DNA of 64,000 nucleotides, from positions 126,911-190,910 of the forward strand of contig DLHP01000029.1 in the NCBI GenBank assembly GCA_002483285.1, written 5' to 3'. This DNA comes from Flavobacterium sp. UBA7665. GTDB taxonomy: Bacteria; Bacteroidota; Bacteroidia; Flavobacteriales; Flavobacteriaceae. A program made the position numbers and the translations under genes. Shown one piece after another: positions 1 to 9,138 of the stretch (the first letter of the stretch is position 1; each line of letters starts with the position of its first letter). The notes under the pieces are model-generated. The model saw only the letters and a program-made list of their open reading frames with translations. It ran no database searches and was not told where the DNA came from.

Positions 1-30
1 TTTATTTTTTCGGCATTTTGATTTATTCGT

Positions 31-103
<73 letters not shown>

Positions 104-146
104 ATTTTGTTTTAAAACTTAATGGTAAAGTTTTGTTTTTTTTGAC

Positions 147-276
147 AGGATTTTTTGATCCTGGTTTCGATCCCAACTAAATTCCAAAAAAATCCGATTG
201 CTGGTCAATGGAGTTTCTTTTGCAGGATTACTTGCGTGATCCTGAGTTGGGTTTCGATGTCAATTAAATCCAAAAG
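147..276. repeat. Two imperfect spacer repeats between tRNA genes
   Basis: The spacer between tRNA-Pro and tRNA-Arg holds two related units of about 50 nt, at roughly 147-200 and 221-276. Each has a CAGGAT...ATCCTG mini-hairpin, then TTTCGAT, then a CAA(C/T)TAAAT(T)CC stretch. The TTTCGATCCC piece resembles a tRNA T-arm, so the units may be worn-down tRNA-end duplications, but this is only a resemblance. Confidence 0.4.
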
Positions 277-292
277 CCTTGCAGGCTTTTGG
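270..292. other. Perfect 9-bp hairpin in tRNA spacer
   Basis: CCAAAAGCC (270-278) pairs perfectly with GGCTTTTGG (284-292) around a 5-nt loop. It lies inside the tRNA transcript between Pro and Arg. It has a T-run on the plus side only, so it is not a clear terminator for the minus-strand operon. It could be a processing signal or part of the spacer repeats. Confidence 0.35.
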
Positions 293-381
293 TCTTTTTC
301 AAATTTTAAAAAGCTCGAATGCATTCGGCTTTTAAAAATCTTGAAAAATCCCACTTTTGCTGCGCAAAAGGATTTTGTTGT

Positions 382-455
382 CGGGGTGGCAGGATTCGAA
401 CCTGCGGCCTCCTGCTCCCAAAGCAGGCGCGATAACCGGGCTACGCTACACCCCG
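382..455 (-). tRNA. tRNA-Pro (anticodon TGG)
   Basis: The minus strand folds as a 74-nt tRNA with a perfect acceptor stem CGGGGTG / CACCCCG. The anticodon stem CCTGC/GCAGG encloses TTTGGGA, giving anticodon TGG, and the T-arm is AGGTTCGAATCCT. It is the middle gene of the Ser-Pro-Arg run and is probably co-transcribed with tRNA-Ser 16 nt upstream. Confidence 0.95.
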
Positions 456-471
456 AGGGCTTAAAAAAAGC

Positions 472-557
472 GGAGAGTAAGGGATTCGAACCCTTGGTAC
501 AGTTTCCCATACGCATGTTTAGCAAACATGTCCTTTCGGCCTCTCAGGCAACTCTCC
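472..557 (-). tRNA. tRNA-Ser (anticodon GCT)
   Basis: An 86-nt class II tRNA on the minus strand. The acceptor is GGAGAGT/ACTCTCC, the anticodon stem CATGT/ACATG encloses TTGCTAA (GCT), and a long variable arm precedes the T-arm GGGTTCGAATCCC. It is first in the tRNA operon, directly downstream of a strong promoter match. Confidence 0.95.
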
Positions 558-591
558 AAGCTCTAATGAACGTTATTCTTTTAAGCGGTTG

Positions 592-622
592 CAAATGTAA
601 CTTTTCATTCGATATTCTACAA
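592..622 (-). promoter_or_regulatory. Promoter of the tRNA-Ser/Pro/Arg operon
   Basis: On the minus strand TTG (622-620), 20 nt, then TACATTTG (599-592) matches the Bacteroidota sigma-factor consensus TTG-N19-TAnnTTTG exactly apart from one nt of spacing. It ends 34 nt upstream of tRNA-Ser, a sensible distance for a short tRNA leader. Confidence 0.7.
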
Positions 623-780
623 CAAAATGATAATTTTTTTTGAGGTTTTTTATTTCTAAAAGTAAAACGGGCTCATTGTCAATTATATAATGACGATTGG
701 GCTTTGGTGAAAATATTAAATTCTGGGACAACGGCAACCGTTTTGAAAATAATTCCCATATTGCCTTTAAATTCGCACGG

Positions 781-1407
781 ATGAAAAAGCTCCTTTTCCT
801 ATTGTTTTCTTTTACCTTTTGCCAGGCGCAAACCGTCGATCTAGAGACACTAGAAATCGCCGACACGACTTTTGTCGACCTCAAAGACCTGAGCCAGGAT
901 TTCATTTACGATATGAAATATGCCACCCAGGATAATTTCCTCAAATCCAAGGTATACGATTGCGCCCAATGCTTCCTGAGGTTTAAAACCGCAAAAGCGC
1001 TGTGTGAAGCCAACGAAAGATTTATTAAAAAAGGGTATCGCATCAAAATTTTCGATTGTTACCGACCGCTCGACATCCAAAAGAAAATGTGGGAAATCGT
1101 ATCAAACCCTGAGTATGTAGCCGATCCAAAAAAAGGCTCCATCCACAACCGCGGCTGCGCCGTAGACATCACTTTGGTGGATCAATCAGGAAAGGAACTC
1201 GACATGGGAACCACTTTTGATCATTTTGGGCCTGAGGCGGCGCACGATTACGACAGCCTATCAGATGAAGTTAAAAACAATCGCAAGTTATTGCGACGCA
1301 TCATGACACGTTCAGGGTTCCGAACTTTTGAAAGCGAGTGGTGGCATTACAACCTCAAGCGCTCGACGCGTGAAACCATCTCGAATTTCAAATGGAAATG
1401 TGATTAA
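781..1407 (+). CDS. D-alanyl-D-alanine dipeptidase, VanX/DdpX family
   Basis: A 208-residue protein with an N-terminal signal peptide (MKKLLFLLFSFTFCQAQ), so it is probably periplasmic. It carries the VanX-family zinc and catalytic signature: S-I-H-N-R-G-C-A-V-D with H122 and D129, and E-W-W-H with E186 and H189, plus the family arginine in CYRPLD. Family members split D-Ala-D-Ala. Without vanHA-type neighbours this is more likely cell-wall dipeptide recycling than glycopeptide resistance. The frame is open further upstream, but the ATG at 781 directly begins the signal peptide. It converges with, and overlaps by 4 nt, the next gene. Confidence 0.88.
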   Translation: MKKLLFLLFSFTFCQAQTVDLETLEIADTTFVDLKDLSQDFIYDMKYATQDNFLKSKVYDCAQCFLRFKTAKALCEANERFIKKGYRIKIFDCYRPLDIQKKMWEIVSNPEYVADPKKGSIHNRGCAVDITLVDQSGKELDMGTTFDHFGPEAAHDYDSLSDEVKNNRKLLRRIMTRSGFRTFESEWWHYNLKRSTRETISNFKWKCD

Positions 1408-1979
1408 TTCTTGTCTTCGAGACAGTGAAAATAGTTGATGAAATAGGTTTCGGGCTCGTAGAGTTCGCCATTCATTTCACTCTTGATCGCTTTGCGATAG
1501 ATGAAATCTTCTGTCTCTGCGCCAAATTTCACGCGGATAAAAGAAACCGGTGATTTTTTCAATTCCTGAAAATCCTCTTTGCGAAACATGAAATAACCCG
1601 ACAGGATTCGGTTGTTCATGCCTTTGTCGTCGCGGATCAAATTGCCGCAATCGGATTTGTCTATATGCAACAAGGTCACGATTTTTCCGTTGTTGAGCTG
1701 AATGTAAAGCTTCGAGTTTTTATCCAGACACCTTGCTTTGATAAAACCGTCGCTCTTTTCAAGGAATTGTACGTTGAGCAATGGCATGCCGTCAGTTACT
1801 ACGAAAGAATTAAAGACATAGGTAGATTTCCCTGCGAAGTTTTTCTCAAAAACCATATATTCTTTAGTCGATTTGTAAGACCCGAGCGAATCGGTGACAT
1901 TGGCACTAAAATCGCAAGGGCGTTGCGCGGTCACAATCAAACAGTAGCATAGGGTAATGGCTGATAGTAGGAATTTCAT
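1404..1979 (-). CDS. Secreted hypothetical protein
   Basis: 191 residues with a clear signal peptide (MKFLLSAITLCYCLIVTAQ). The mature part is a mixed beta-rich globular protein with cysteines near 22, 103, 131 and 186. I do not recognise the family. The gene sits 1 nt after the methyltransferase stop on the same strand and so is likely the last gene of that operon. Its 3' end overlaps the convergent dipeptidase gene by 4 nt. Confidence 0.7.
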   Translation of the reverse strand: MKFLLSAITLCYCLIVTAQRPCDFSANVTDSLGSYKSTKEYMVFEKNFAGKSTYVFNSFVVTDGMPLLNVQFLEKSDGFIKARCLDKNSKLYIQLNNGKIVTLLHIDKSDCGNLIRDDKGMNNRILSGYFMFRKEDFQELKKSPVSFIRVKFGAETEDFIYRKAIKSEMNGELYEPETYFINYFHCLEDKN

Positions 1980-1980
1980 C

Positions 1981-3162
1981 TTATTTAATTTTGGTGCAAA
2001 TTAAAACTATTTTATCCTCATTTGGAACAGTAGTGAAAAAACAATACTGGTCACCGCCGTCTTTTATTTTCCATTTTTTTCGGATTATTTCTACGCTATC
2101 GGGGAAATTCCTGGTGGCGACATTGGCTTTCTTGTTCTCTAGCCACTGTTTCATTTCTTGTTTTCTATAAGGGATCGATGCTGTGACTTCAAAAACCCGT
2201 CCCGGGAAATCAATCACCAAATCGGAGGTGTACAAATGAGAGTTGGCGTGCAGCTTATCCAATCCATAACGCAGTGCGATGGTACTGAACCCACCCGACT
2301 TCATGATGGCGGCATTGGCTTCATAAATGTACTTTCTTGGAAACCCAAGAGACGCAATATCGGCTTGTTCGTTCCATTTAAAATCAAAGTGTTCTGCGTT
2401 GTCTTTAAGCAGGTTAACCGTCCTTATTTCAATGTCACCCACAAACTCTTTTTCTATTTCCCAAAGCAGTTCCTTTACCTCATTTTCTACCGCGACAATG
2501 TGTATTTTTTTTACCTGGCTGAGTTCTGACAGGCCGGCAGCAAGGTCCAGCACAGGCGCCGTTTTCATGAGGATATTGGGTGCGTATTCCAAATAGAAAT
2601 CCAACAAATCAGGAACCGACGGCAAACAATCGCGCAACATAAACACCTTGCCCTTGTTCTCATTCCGCCGCGACGGGTCGATGTAAATCCAATCGAATTT
2701 TTCGCTACGTTCTTTAAGTATTTCGGCGCTATCACCACATTGGCAATCGATGTTGTCGGCCTGCAATATGCCAAAATTGTGCTGTACTATGGCCGAGAGC
2801 TCGGCATTAAGCTCGCAATGCACCACGGCTTCAAATCGCTTGGCGAAATAGAAATCATCCACGCCGAAACCGCCGCTCAAGTCAATCAGGTTTTTTCCGG
2901 AGATTAGCGAGGCTTTGTATTTTGCAGTTTTCTCGGAGGAGGTTTGCTCTACCGAAATTTTAGATGGGTAAACAATGTCGGCTTTGCTAAACCAAATTGG
3001 CAGCTTGTCCTTTGCCTTGGTTTTGGCCGCAATTTGGTTGAGCAGCGATGACCAGTTGATGTCGGGAAACGGATTCTTGCGCAAGGCCAGCGCGGTTACA
3101 TCATCACCTATATGAGCATTGATAAACGCCTGTACTTGCAGATTTAAAATGGCAGTAAACAA
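1981..3162 (-). CDS. Class I SAM methyltransferase, PG_1098/THUMP-like type
   Basis: 393 residues resembling the Bacteroidota PG_1098-type proteins: an N-terminal ferredoxin-like region, a central Rossmann methyltransferase and a C-terminal THUMP-like domain. Motif I is LIDLSGGFGVDD near residues 92-103, and the catalytic-site-like IYIDPSRR lies near 159-166. RNA is the expected substrate from the THUMP-like domain, but the exact target is unknown. The start is TTG: no in-frame ATG exists near the N-terminus, and the peptide TAILN...VTALALRKNPFP that follows is the conserved family start. It is 1 nt from the AI-2E gene stop, so the two are coupled. Confidence 0.82.
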   Translation of the reverse strand: MFTAILNLQVQAFINAHIGDDVTALALRKNPFPDINWSSLLNQIAAKTKAKDKLPIWFSKADIVYPSKISVEQTSSEKTAKYKASLISGKNLIDLSGGFGVDDFYFAKRFEAVVHCELNAELSAIVQHNFGILQADNIDCQCGDSAEILKERSEKFDWIYIDPSRRNENKGKVFMLRDCLPSVPDLLDFYLEYAPNILMKTAPVLDLAAGLSELSQVKKIHIVAVENEVKELLWEIEKEFVGDIEIRTVNLLKDNAEHFDFKWNEQADIASLGFPRKYIYEANAAIMKSGGFSTIALRYGLDKLHANSHLYTSDLVIDFPGRVFEVTASIPYRKQEMKQWLENKKANVATRNFPDSVEIIRKKWKIKDGGDQYCFFTTVPNEDKIVLICTKIK

Positions 3163-3163
3163 A

Positions 3164-4258
3164 CTAGATGTTTTTGGTCAGCAATTTTACAACGGCATTG
3201 TCTGGGAAAAATTCTTTTGCAATGACCTTAAGGATGGTGTAGAGCGGCACGGCGACAATCATACCCATGATGCCAAAAAGAAAACCGGCCATGAGAATGA
3301 CCAGGAAAATTTCAAGTGGATGCGAGCTCACGCTTTTCGAAAAAATCAACGGTTGCGACACATTGTTATCAATCACCTGAACAATCCAGAACCCAATCAT
3401 CACGTAGATGGTGGTGGGTAGGATTTCACTCTGGAAGTCGCTGCCGATATTGCTGAGCATCGTCAAAACGGCCGCGAATACCGACGCAATCAACGGCCCG
3501 ATGTAAGGCACAATATTGAGCACAGCGCACAAGAATGCAATTACGATGGCATTGTCTACCCCAAAAATAAGCAGTACGATCAGGTATAAAATGAAAACGA
3601 TTGACAGCTGGATCAGCAATCCTATGAAATAGCGCGAAAGCAAGTTGTTAATCTTGTCGAGCGAATTCAGAATCTGTTCTTCATGGCTGTCGGGAATCAG
3701 CTTTTTGGCGCCGATGATGAACAACAGGCGGTCCTTAAGGAAGAAAAAAGTGATAAATAGCACCGAAGCCAATCCCATCCCAAAACTACTGATGGTATTG
3801 ATAATGGCGTTAAAAAAATCGGGCAAGAAACTAAAATTGATTTTTGAGGTGAGGTTGGACTCCTTCAAGACCTTCGCCGAATCAATGTTATGGCCATCTA
3901 AAAACAACGTAATCTTATTGACGAGCGTGAGTATGTTGCGCTCAATGGCCACGGTGTCCAGTAGCGAAAGGCTTTGGCTTTGGGTAACGATCATTGGGAT
4001 GAACAGCATGAAAAAACCAACGATGATGATTAAAAAAATCAGCAATGTAGCAATCGTGGCAAAAATATGCTTGAATTTAAGCCTGCGCTTGAAGAAGTCC
4101 AGTATCGGGTTACCAATCAGTGTTAAAATCAAAGCCACCACCAGGTAAATCAAAACGGTCTGAATCTGGTACAAAAAATAAAGGCCCAGGAAACACAAGA
4201 CCAAAACACCTATCGCACGTAGGATTCCGTTGGCTATATTTTTCGAGGTTACATTCAT
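3164..4258 (-). CDS. AI-2E family transporter
   Basis: A 364-residue polytopic inner-membrane protein of the AI-2E transporter (PerM/YdiK) family. It has hydrophobic pairs at the N-terminus, a long soluble segment around residues 95-165, then the conserved C-terminal block with VPYIGPLIA, and the PLEIFLVILMAGFLFGIMGM and AVPLYTILK segments. Family members export small molecules or ions; autoinducer-2 itself is only one proposed substrate. It is tightly packed (2 nt) between the DUF4159 gene and the methyltransferase gene, indicating one operon. Confidence 0.88.
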   Translation of the reverse strand: MNVTSKNIANGILRAIGVLVLCFLGLYFLYQIQTVLIYLVVALILTLIGNPILDFFKRRLKFKHIFATIATLLIFLIIIVGFFMLFIPMIVTQSQSLSLLDTVAIERNILTLVNKITLFLDGHNIDSAKVLKESNLTSKINFSFLPDFFNAIINTISSFGMGLASVLFITFFFLKDRLLFIIGAKKLIPDSHEEQILNSLDKINNLLSRYFIGLLIQLSIVFILYLIVLLIFGVDNAIVIAFLCAVLNIVPYIGPLIASVFAAVLTMLSNIGSDFQSEILPTTIYVMIGFWIVQVIDNNVSQPLIFSKSVSSHPLEIFLVILMAGFLFGIMGMIVAVPLYTILKVIAKEFFPDNAVVKLLTKNI

Positions 4259-4260
4259 GC

Positions 4261-4899
4261 TTAATTATTGAAGATGTAATTGAGGATATTGGCGCCAATC
4301 CTTAGTGCTTTGAGCCTTACCTCTGGCGGGTCATTGTGCACGTCCGAATCTTCCCAGCCGTCGCCAAGGTCGGTCTCAAAAGTGTATAAAAGGACCAAGC
4401 GGTTCGCTACAAATATACCAAAAGCTTGTGGTCGTTTGCCCTCATGTTCGTGAATTTTTGGGATGCCCGCCGGAAAAGCAAATGGCTTCTGGAAAATCGG
4501 GTGGTTGGCGGGGATTTCTACCAGTGCATTGTTGGGAAATACCTTTTTGATTTCCTTGCGGATGAATTCATCCATACCGTAATTGTCATCGATGTGCAAA
4601 AAGCCACCCGAAGTCAGGTAATTCCTCAGGTTGATGGTTTCTGCATCGTTGAAAACCACGTTTCCATGGCCCGTCATATGCACAAACGGATATCCAAACA
4701 AATCGGGACTTGCAGGTTCTACAACGCCCGGTTTTGTGCGGATTTTGGTATTGATATTCTGGTTGCTGAATTTAATCAGGTTGGGCAACGAAGTAGGATT
4801 GGCATACCAATCACCGCCGCCATTGTACTTGAGCAACGCAATTTCCTGCGCCTGCAACAAAGAGCCTGTAAATAAAAACAGCAACAAAAGATTCTTCAT
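4261..4899 (-). CDS. DUF4159 domain protein, exported
   Basis: 212 residues with a signal peptide (MKNLLLLFLFTGSLLQAQ). The body matches the DUF4159 pattern: GDWYANPTSLPNL, an MTGHG motif, a glycine-rich loop before DDNYGMDEF, then HPIF and FAFPAGIPKIHEHEG. Related proteins are often found beside AI-2E genes in Flavobacteria, as here. Function unknown; the fold resembles glutamine-amidotransferase-like domains. It is 4 nt downstream of the T9SS protein gene and 2 nt upstream of the AI-2E gene. Confidence 0.8.
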   Translation of the reverse strand: MKNLLLLFLFTGSLLQAQEIALLKYNGGGDWYANPTSLPNLIKFSNQNINTKIRTKPGVVEPASPDLFGYPFVHMTGHGNVVFNDAETINLRNYLTSGGFLHIDDNYGMDEFIRKEIKKVFPNNALVEIPANHPIFQKPFAFPAGIPKIHEHEGKRPQAFGIFVANRLVLLYTFETDLGDGWEDSDVHNDPPEVRLKALRIGANILNYIFNN

Positions 4900-4903
4900 T
4901 GTT

Positions 4904-6706
4904 CTATTCTTTGATGATTTTTACGGTTTGCTGTTTGCTTGCCGTGTTGATTTTTACAAAATAGATCCCTGCTTGCAAACCTGAAATGTCCAGGCTGGTT
5001 TCTTTTTTATTCGGTTGGTACATCGCGACCATTTGCCCGATGGTGTTGTATACCGCTATCGATCGCAAATTGTCGGAGAAGGCAATATTCAAGCGGTCGT
5101 TCGCCGGATTCGGATACACCGAAATCGCGCGGTTGTCAAAAGACTGGTTGGCCAAGACCAAACTTACAGTAACCGCCAGTCGTGTCGAGTGAACGCCGCG
5201 GCTCTCGCAGTTGTTCACGGTTTGCGACGCGTAGTAGGTAGTATTGTTCTGCAATACGGTGTTCGATGGCAATTCGTTGCCTTCGGTAGCCTGGTCGTAC
5301 CAAGTGATATTTTCTCCGTTTACGGCCAAATCGGCAAGGGTCTGTCCCGAAGTAAAATTCTGTTGGGCGTTGCCGGTTGGTGGGCTTACCGGAGGAACCA
5401 CGATAATCTGAAACGGAAGGATAGTTGCGCAACCCGATCCTGATGCAAAATTTTCTACACGTACGTAAATCGTTAGGTCCGTTGTAAAAGAGTAAGCCGA
5501 TAGAGCCGCGTCAGAAACATAATTGATCGCGTTGCTCGCGCCGTTGATCGCATCCTGCTCGTTCGCATAGTAAAATAGTTCGTAATCATCCGGATTCTGT
5601 GCATTTAGGATGCTGCTATTCTGGTTGATGTCAAGGGTATAAGTTCCCAATATGTCAGAGCAAACCGATAAGTCGGCTGGGTTGCTCACCGGAAGCGGGT
5701 CGGCAATAATTTGTCCGCTGAATTCATCAGTTACGATCGCATTCTGGCCACAATTATCATACATCACCATCGCGGAGTACACCTGTTCGGTTGTTGGGCA
5801 AATAGGCAAGGGGTTTACATTCTCTGCTACTCCTATTCCGTTGATGAACCAGCTCAATTGTGGCGTAAGTGGTGCGCCATTTGGGGTAAATCGCCAGGCT
5901 TCGTTGGTGGCAGACCAGTTTCCGGTATTCCGTCCTAGCGGAACCGTCGCAACAGTCCCATCGGCATTTTGCAAACCGATAACACCCGCGCCAGCTTGCC
6001 AAGCGACACAGGCTGACCTGTTTTTTACAAACACTTCAATAATATTGGTGCCTTCGTGGAGTACGATTTGCGAGGTTTGTAAGCCTACAGCGTTGTTGCA
6101 CTGAAATTGCGGCAACTCGTTGAAATTGGCTACGAAAACGCGGTTGGGCGCTGCGTTTACTCCGGTATCCAAGGTGTAATAATTGACATTTTGAAGCGTC
6201 GGATTGGTAACAGGAGGTGTGGCAATATTGTTGTCTTGGTAAACCCCGTAAATCGCGTTCTTTATTGGGAAACCGGCATTCGGAATGTTTCCGGCAAAAG
6301 ACCACGGGCAATAGTCAAAACCTCCGGTTCCGGGCGACCATCCTGTAAGATTGAACGTGATTACGCCATTTGTCCCAACGAGCAGTTGATTGTAAGTGTT
6401 GCCATAGAAGCAGAAATTAAAAGGCAGGTTAAACACGTTTGACCATAAATCATCGCCGGCCGAAGGCGGGATTACAATACCGCCGGTAAACGGGAAACTC
6501 GGTCCATACTGCATGCTCTCCACAAGATAATCGGTCGTGGCTTTGGGCGCGATATATTCGGCGAAAATTTCGGTGCAGGCTCCCGGCGAGCAAACCATGC
6601 TCGGTTGCTGGATGCTAACATTCAACAACGGAGTTACAGGGGAAACCTGTGCCGAGGCCATTGCTGACGCCAACAATAATATAGCGGTAAAGTAATTTTT
6701 TTTCAT
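4904..6706 (-). CDS. Secreted protein with T9SS type A sorting domain
   Basis: 600 residues: a signal peptide (to about residue 19), a long beta-sandwich region with paired cysteines, and a C-terminal type A sorting domain over roughly the last 75 residues (VYPNPANDRLNIAF, then YNTIGQM, DISGLQAGIYFVKI, ending VKIIKE). It should cross the inner membrane by Sec and the outer membrane by the type IX system, which removes the tail. The first half contains a domain starting PFNFCFYGNTYNQLLVGTNG, common in Flavobacterial surface proteins. Ligand or activity unknown. Confidence 0.88.
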   Translation of the reverse strand: MKKNYFTAILLLASAMASAQVSPVTPLLNVSIQQPSMVCSPGACTEIFAEYIAPKATTDYLVESMQYGPSFPFTGGIVIPPSAGDDLWSNVFNLPFNFCFYGNTYNQLLVGTNGVITFNLTGWSPGTGGFDYCPWSFAGNIPNAGFPIKNAIYGVYQDNNIATPPVTNPTLQNVNYYTLDTGVNAAPNRVFVANFNELPQFQCNNAVGLQTSQIVLHEGTNIIEVFVKNRSACVAWQAGAGVIGLQNADGTVATVPLGRNTGNWSATNEAWRFTPNGAPLTPQLSWFINGIGVAENVNPLPICPTTEQVYSAMVMYDNCGQNAIVTDEFSGQIIADPLPVSNPADLSVCSDILGTYTLDINQNSSILNAQNPDDYELFYYANEQDAINGASNAINYVSDAALSAYSFTTDLTIYVRVENFASGSGCATILPFQIIVVPPVSPPTGNAQQNFTSGQTLADLAVNGENITWYDQATEGNELPSNTVLQNNTTYYASQTVNNCESRGVHSTRLAVTVSLVLANQSFDNRAISVYPNPANDRLNIAFSDNLRSIAVYNTIGQMVAMYQPNKKETSLDISGLQAGIYFVKINTASKQQTVKIIKE

Positions 6707-6781
6707 GATTTTGTTTTAGAGGCGTAATGATACGACTAATTTGCGCTTTAAAAAAGAGCAGAAATAACAATTAACATCTGG

Positions 6782-7486
6782 TCATTCATTTGTGAACACT
6801 ACCGTGTGGCAAGCCACTATAGCAGCCGTTTCTGTTCGTAAGCGCGTTTCGCCCAGCATGACGGGAACGTAGTGATTTTGTGTGGCGAGCGCGATTTCCT
6901 TTTCTGAGAAATCACCTTCAGGGCCAATGAGCATCGTGACATCGGCGTTGGGTTTCAAGGCAGTTTTGAGTGACTGCTTTTGGGTTTCTTCGCAATGTGC
7001 AATAAACAGTTGTCCGTTGCATTTCAATTTCAGGAAATCCTTGATTGCTATGGGTTCGTTGAGTTTTGGCAGGTAGCATTGGTTGGACTGTTTCATCGCT
7101 GAAATTAAAATTTTTTCCAGCCGATCGACATTGACTTGTTTGCGTTCAGAATGGTCGCAAATGATGGGTGTGATTTCGGCAATGCCGATTTCCGTAGCTT
7201 TTTCAAGGAACCATTCATAGCGGTCGTTCATTTTGGTAGGCGCCACAGCGAGATGCAGCTGTACTTTTGCAGGTTGGCTTTTCTCGCAAGACACGACTTT
7301 AACGGTACATTTATTATCGGATGCGAGTGTAATTTGTGTGGTAAACAAATGGCCTTTGCCGTCGGTTACGTGCAAGATATCGCTGTCTTTTTTACGAAGG
7401 ACTTTGATAATGTGCCGACTTTCTTCGCGGTCAAAGGCAAAGTTTTCGGTTTGGGGATTGAGGTCGGGATTGTAAAATAACTGCAT
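6782..7486 (-). CDS. rsmE: 16S rRNA m3U1498 methyltransferase RsmE
   Basis: 234 residues, the usual RsmE length. An N-terminal PUA-like part (SRHIIKVLRKK) is followed by the SPOUT methyltransferase knot with IGPEGDFSEKEI and LGETRLRTETAA, both hallmark SAM-binding segments near the C-terminus. It methylates N3 of U1498 in 16S rRNA. It lies 24 nt downstream of the ArsR-type regulator gene on the same strand. Confidence 0.95.
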   Translation of the reverse strand: MQLFYNPDLNPQTENFAFDREESRHIIKVLRKKDSDILHVTDGKGHLFTTQITLASDNKCTVKVVSCEKSQPAKVQLHLAVAPTKMNDRYEWFLEKATEIGIAEITPIICDHSERKQVNVDRLEKILISAMKQSNQCYLPKLNEPIAIKDFLKLKCNGQLFIAHCEETQKQSLKTALKPNADVTMLIGPEGDFSEKEIALATQNHYVPVMLGETRLRTETAAIVACHTVVFTNE

Positions 7487-7510
7487 GGATTTTTTTGGGG
7501 TAACGATTGT

Positions 7511-7921
7511 TTATTGCTCTTTTTTAGGGCGGTTTTTGAATACGTAATTTTCCTTTTGCAGTTTCTTATTGACCCTGCGTGAGGGCTTGACGACTATTTC
7601 CTTGGCGGTAGTTTCGGTCCTGCCGATGTACTCCAACAAAAAATCTTTGGTAAACATCAGGTTGTCCTCAATCAGGCTGTAAATCGTCTTTTTGCCTTGT
7701 ACTTTCAGCGAAACGATATTGGCTTTCTTGAGTTCGAGCAAATGTTTTGAAACGGTCGATTGCGCCAAAGGTAACTCATCTACGATGGTGCCGCAAGTAC
7801 ATAATTTTCTTTGAAGCAGTATTTTTAATATCTGCAATCTTGCCGGATGGCCCAACGCCTTGAAGATTTCGGCGGTCGTGTAAACGTCCTGTTGGAAGGC
7901 CAATTTTTTTGTAGTTCCCAT
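7511..7921 (-). CDS. ArsR/SmtB-type winged-helix regulator
   Basis: 136 residues from the ATG at 7921. The frame is open upstream without adding conserved sequence, and MGTTKKLAFQQDV is a natural start. It has the ArsR winged helix: ALGHPARLQILKIL, then LCTCGTIVDELPLAQ, STVSKHLLELKKA and the wing VQGKKTIYSL. The C-T-C pair at the helix-turn-helix start resembles the cysteine pair of metal-sensing members, but I cannot say what it senses. The C-terminal 30 residues are basic (KPSRRVNKKLQ). It is followed directly by rsmE. Confidence 0.85.
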   Translation of the reverse strand: MGTTKKLAFQQDVYTTAEIFKALGHPARLQILKILLQRKLCTCGTIVDELPLAQSTVSKHLLELKKANIVSLKVQGKKTIYSLIEDNLMFTKDFLLEYIGRTETTAKEIVVKPSRRVNKKLQKENYVFKNRPKKEQ

Positions 7922-8073
7922 AATCCCCCAATTATTTATCGCCAAAGTACGATTTAATTCAAACAACGCCTCAACTATTGGTTAAGTTTTTTACTAAAAA
8001 ATTACCGATAACGCATCAACCCTGTTAAATAAAAACCATATTCACTGTGATTAACGCCATATGGCTATCACGT

Positions 8074-9096
8074 TTAAAATGCAATCCTGGCCTTGGCAAC
8101 CACTGCCGACGTCTCAAAATGATCGCTTAGAAATTTTTGGTAACCCACAATCCCAATCATGGCTGCATTGTCGGTGGTGTATTCAAACTTGGGGATAAAA
8201 GTTTTCCAACCGTATAGCTGTTCAGCGTCTTTCAAGGTTTTACGGATGCCTGAATTGGCCGATACACCGCCACCGATTGCTACCTGTGTGATTCCTGTTT
8301 GCGCAACGGCTGCCTTAAGCTTGTCCATCAAAATCTCGATAATCGTATGTTGGATGGACGCGCAAATGTCATCACGATGCGCTTCAATAAAATTCGGGTT
8401 TGCCGCCACATTTTTCTGTATGAAATACAAAATGGCAGTTTTGAGTCCCGAGAAACTAAAATCGAGCCCGGGAACCTTTGGCTTTGTAAAGGCATAGGCA
8501 GTCGGGTTGCCCAATTGTGCGTACTTGTCTACCAATGGCCCGCCCGGATACGGCAATCCGAGGATTTTGGCACTTTTGTCAAAGGCTTCACCAACGGCAT
8601 CATCGGTGGTTTCGCCAATGATTTCGAGGTCGAAAAATCCGTTGACTTTTACGATTTGCGTGTGCCCGCCCGAAATGGTCAGCGCCAGGAACGGAAACGT
8701 TGGTTTTTCAAATCCATCCTCATCGATAAAATGGGCGAGGATGTGTGCGTGCATGTGGTTGACGGCAATCAGCGGAATCTGCAACGCCAGTGACAATGAC
8801 TTGGCAAATGAACTGCCTACGAGCAAAGATCCCATCAATCCCGGGCCTTGCGTAAAGGCAATCGCCGAAAGTTGTTCCTTGGCGATACCTGCTTTGTTTA
8901 GCGCGGCGTCAATCACCGGGACAATATGTTGCTGGTGTGCGCGCGAAGCCAGTTCGGGTACCACGCCGCCGTATTGCTGATGGACGAGCTGGTTGGCGAC
9001 AATATTCGAGAGGACTTTATCGTTCTTTAAAACCGCTGCTGCCGTGTCATCGCACGAACTTTCAATGGCCAAAATGTAAACGTCAGGATTGTGCAT
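8074..9096 (-). CDS. tsaD: tRNA N6-adenosine threonylcarbamoyltransferase TsaD
   Basis: 340 residues, the normal length. It has the ASKHA fold with the metal-binding HMHAH near residue 114 and the family motifs IESSCDDTAAAV, GPGLMGSLLVG, LTISGGHTQ, GEAFDKSAK and GGGVSAN. It transfers the threonylcarbamoyl group to A37 of ANN-decoding tRNAs with TsaB and TsaE. It is divergent from tamB, the usual Flavobacterial arrangement. Confidence 0.96.
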   Translation of the reverse strand: MHNPDVYILAIESSCDDTAAAVLKNDKVLSNIVANQLVHQQYGGVVPELASRAHQQHIVPVIDAALNKAGIAKEQLSAIAFTQGPGLMGSLLVGSSFAKSLSLALQIPLIAVNHMHAHILAHFIDEDGFEKPTFPFLALTISGGHTQIVKVNGFFDLEIIGETTDDAVGEAFDKSAKILGLPYPGGPLVDKYAQLGNPTAYAFTKPKVPGLDFSFSGLKTAILYFIQKNVAANPNFIEAHRDDICASIQHTIIEILMDKLKAAVAQTGITQVAIGGGVSANSGIRKTLKDAEQLYGWKTFIPKFEYTTDNAAMIGIVGYQKFLSDHFETSAVVAKARIAF

Positions 9097-9138
9097 GAAA
9101 AGGCATTATTTTTTGGACTATATTTGATTCAAAACCCC

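Noticed and set aside
155..643. A 162-codon open frame on the plus strand across the tRNA genes
   Set aside because: It runs antisense through the tRNA-Pro and tRNA-Ser genes and the spacer repeats. Its translation simply reflects tRNA sequence and has no protein features.
781..1407. VanX-like gene as a glycopeptide-resistance locus
   Set aside because: No vanH, vanA-type ligase, or VanRS two-component genes are nearby. Gram-negative outer membranes already exclude these drugs, so a wall-recycling role is more likely.
3164..4258. AI-2E transporter as evidence for quorum sensing
   Set aside because: The family name is historical. No luxS or lsr-type genes are near, and the neighbours are housekeeping genes.
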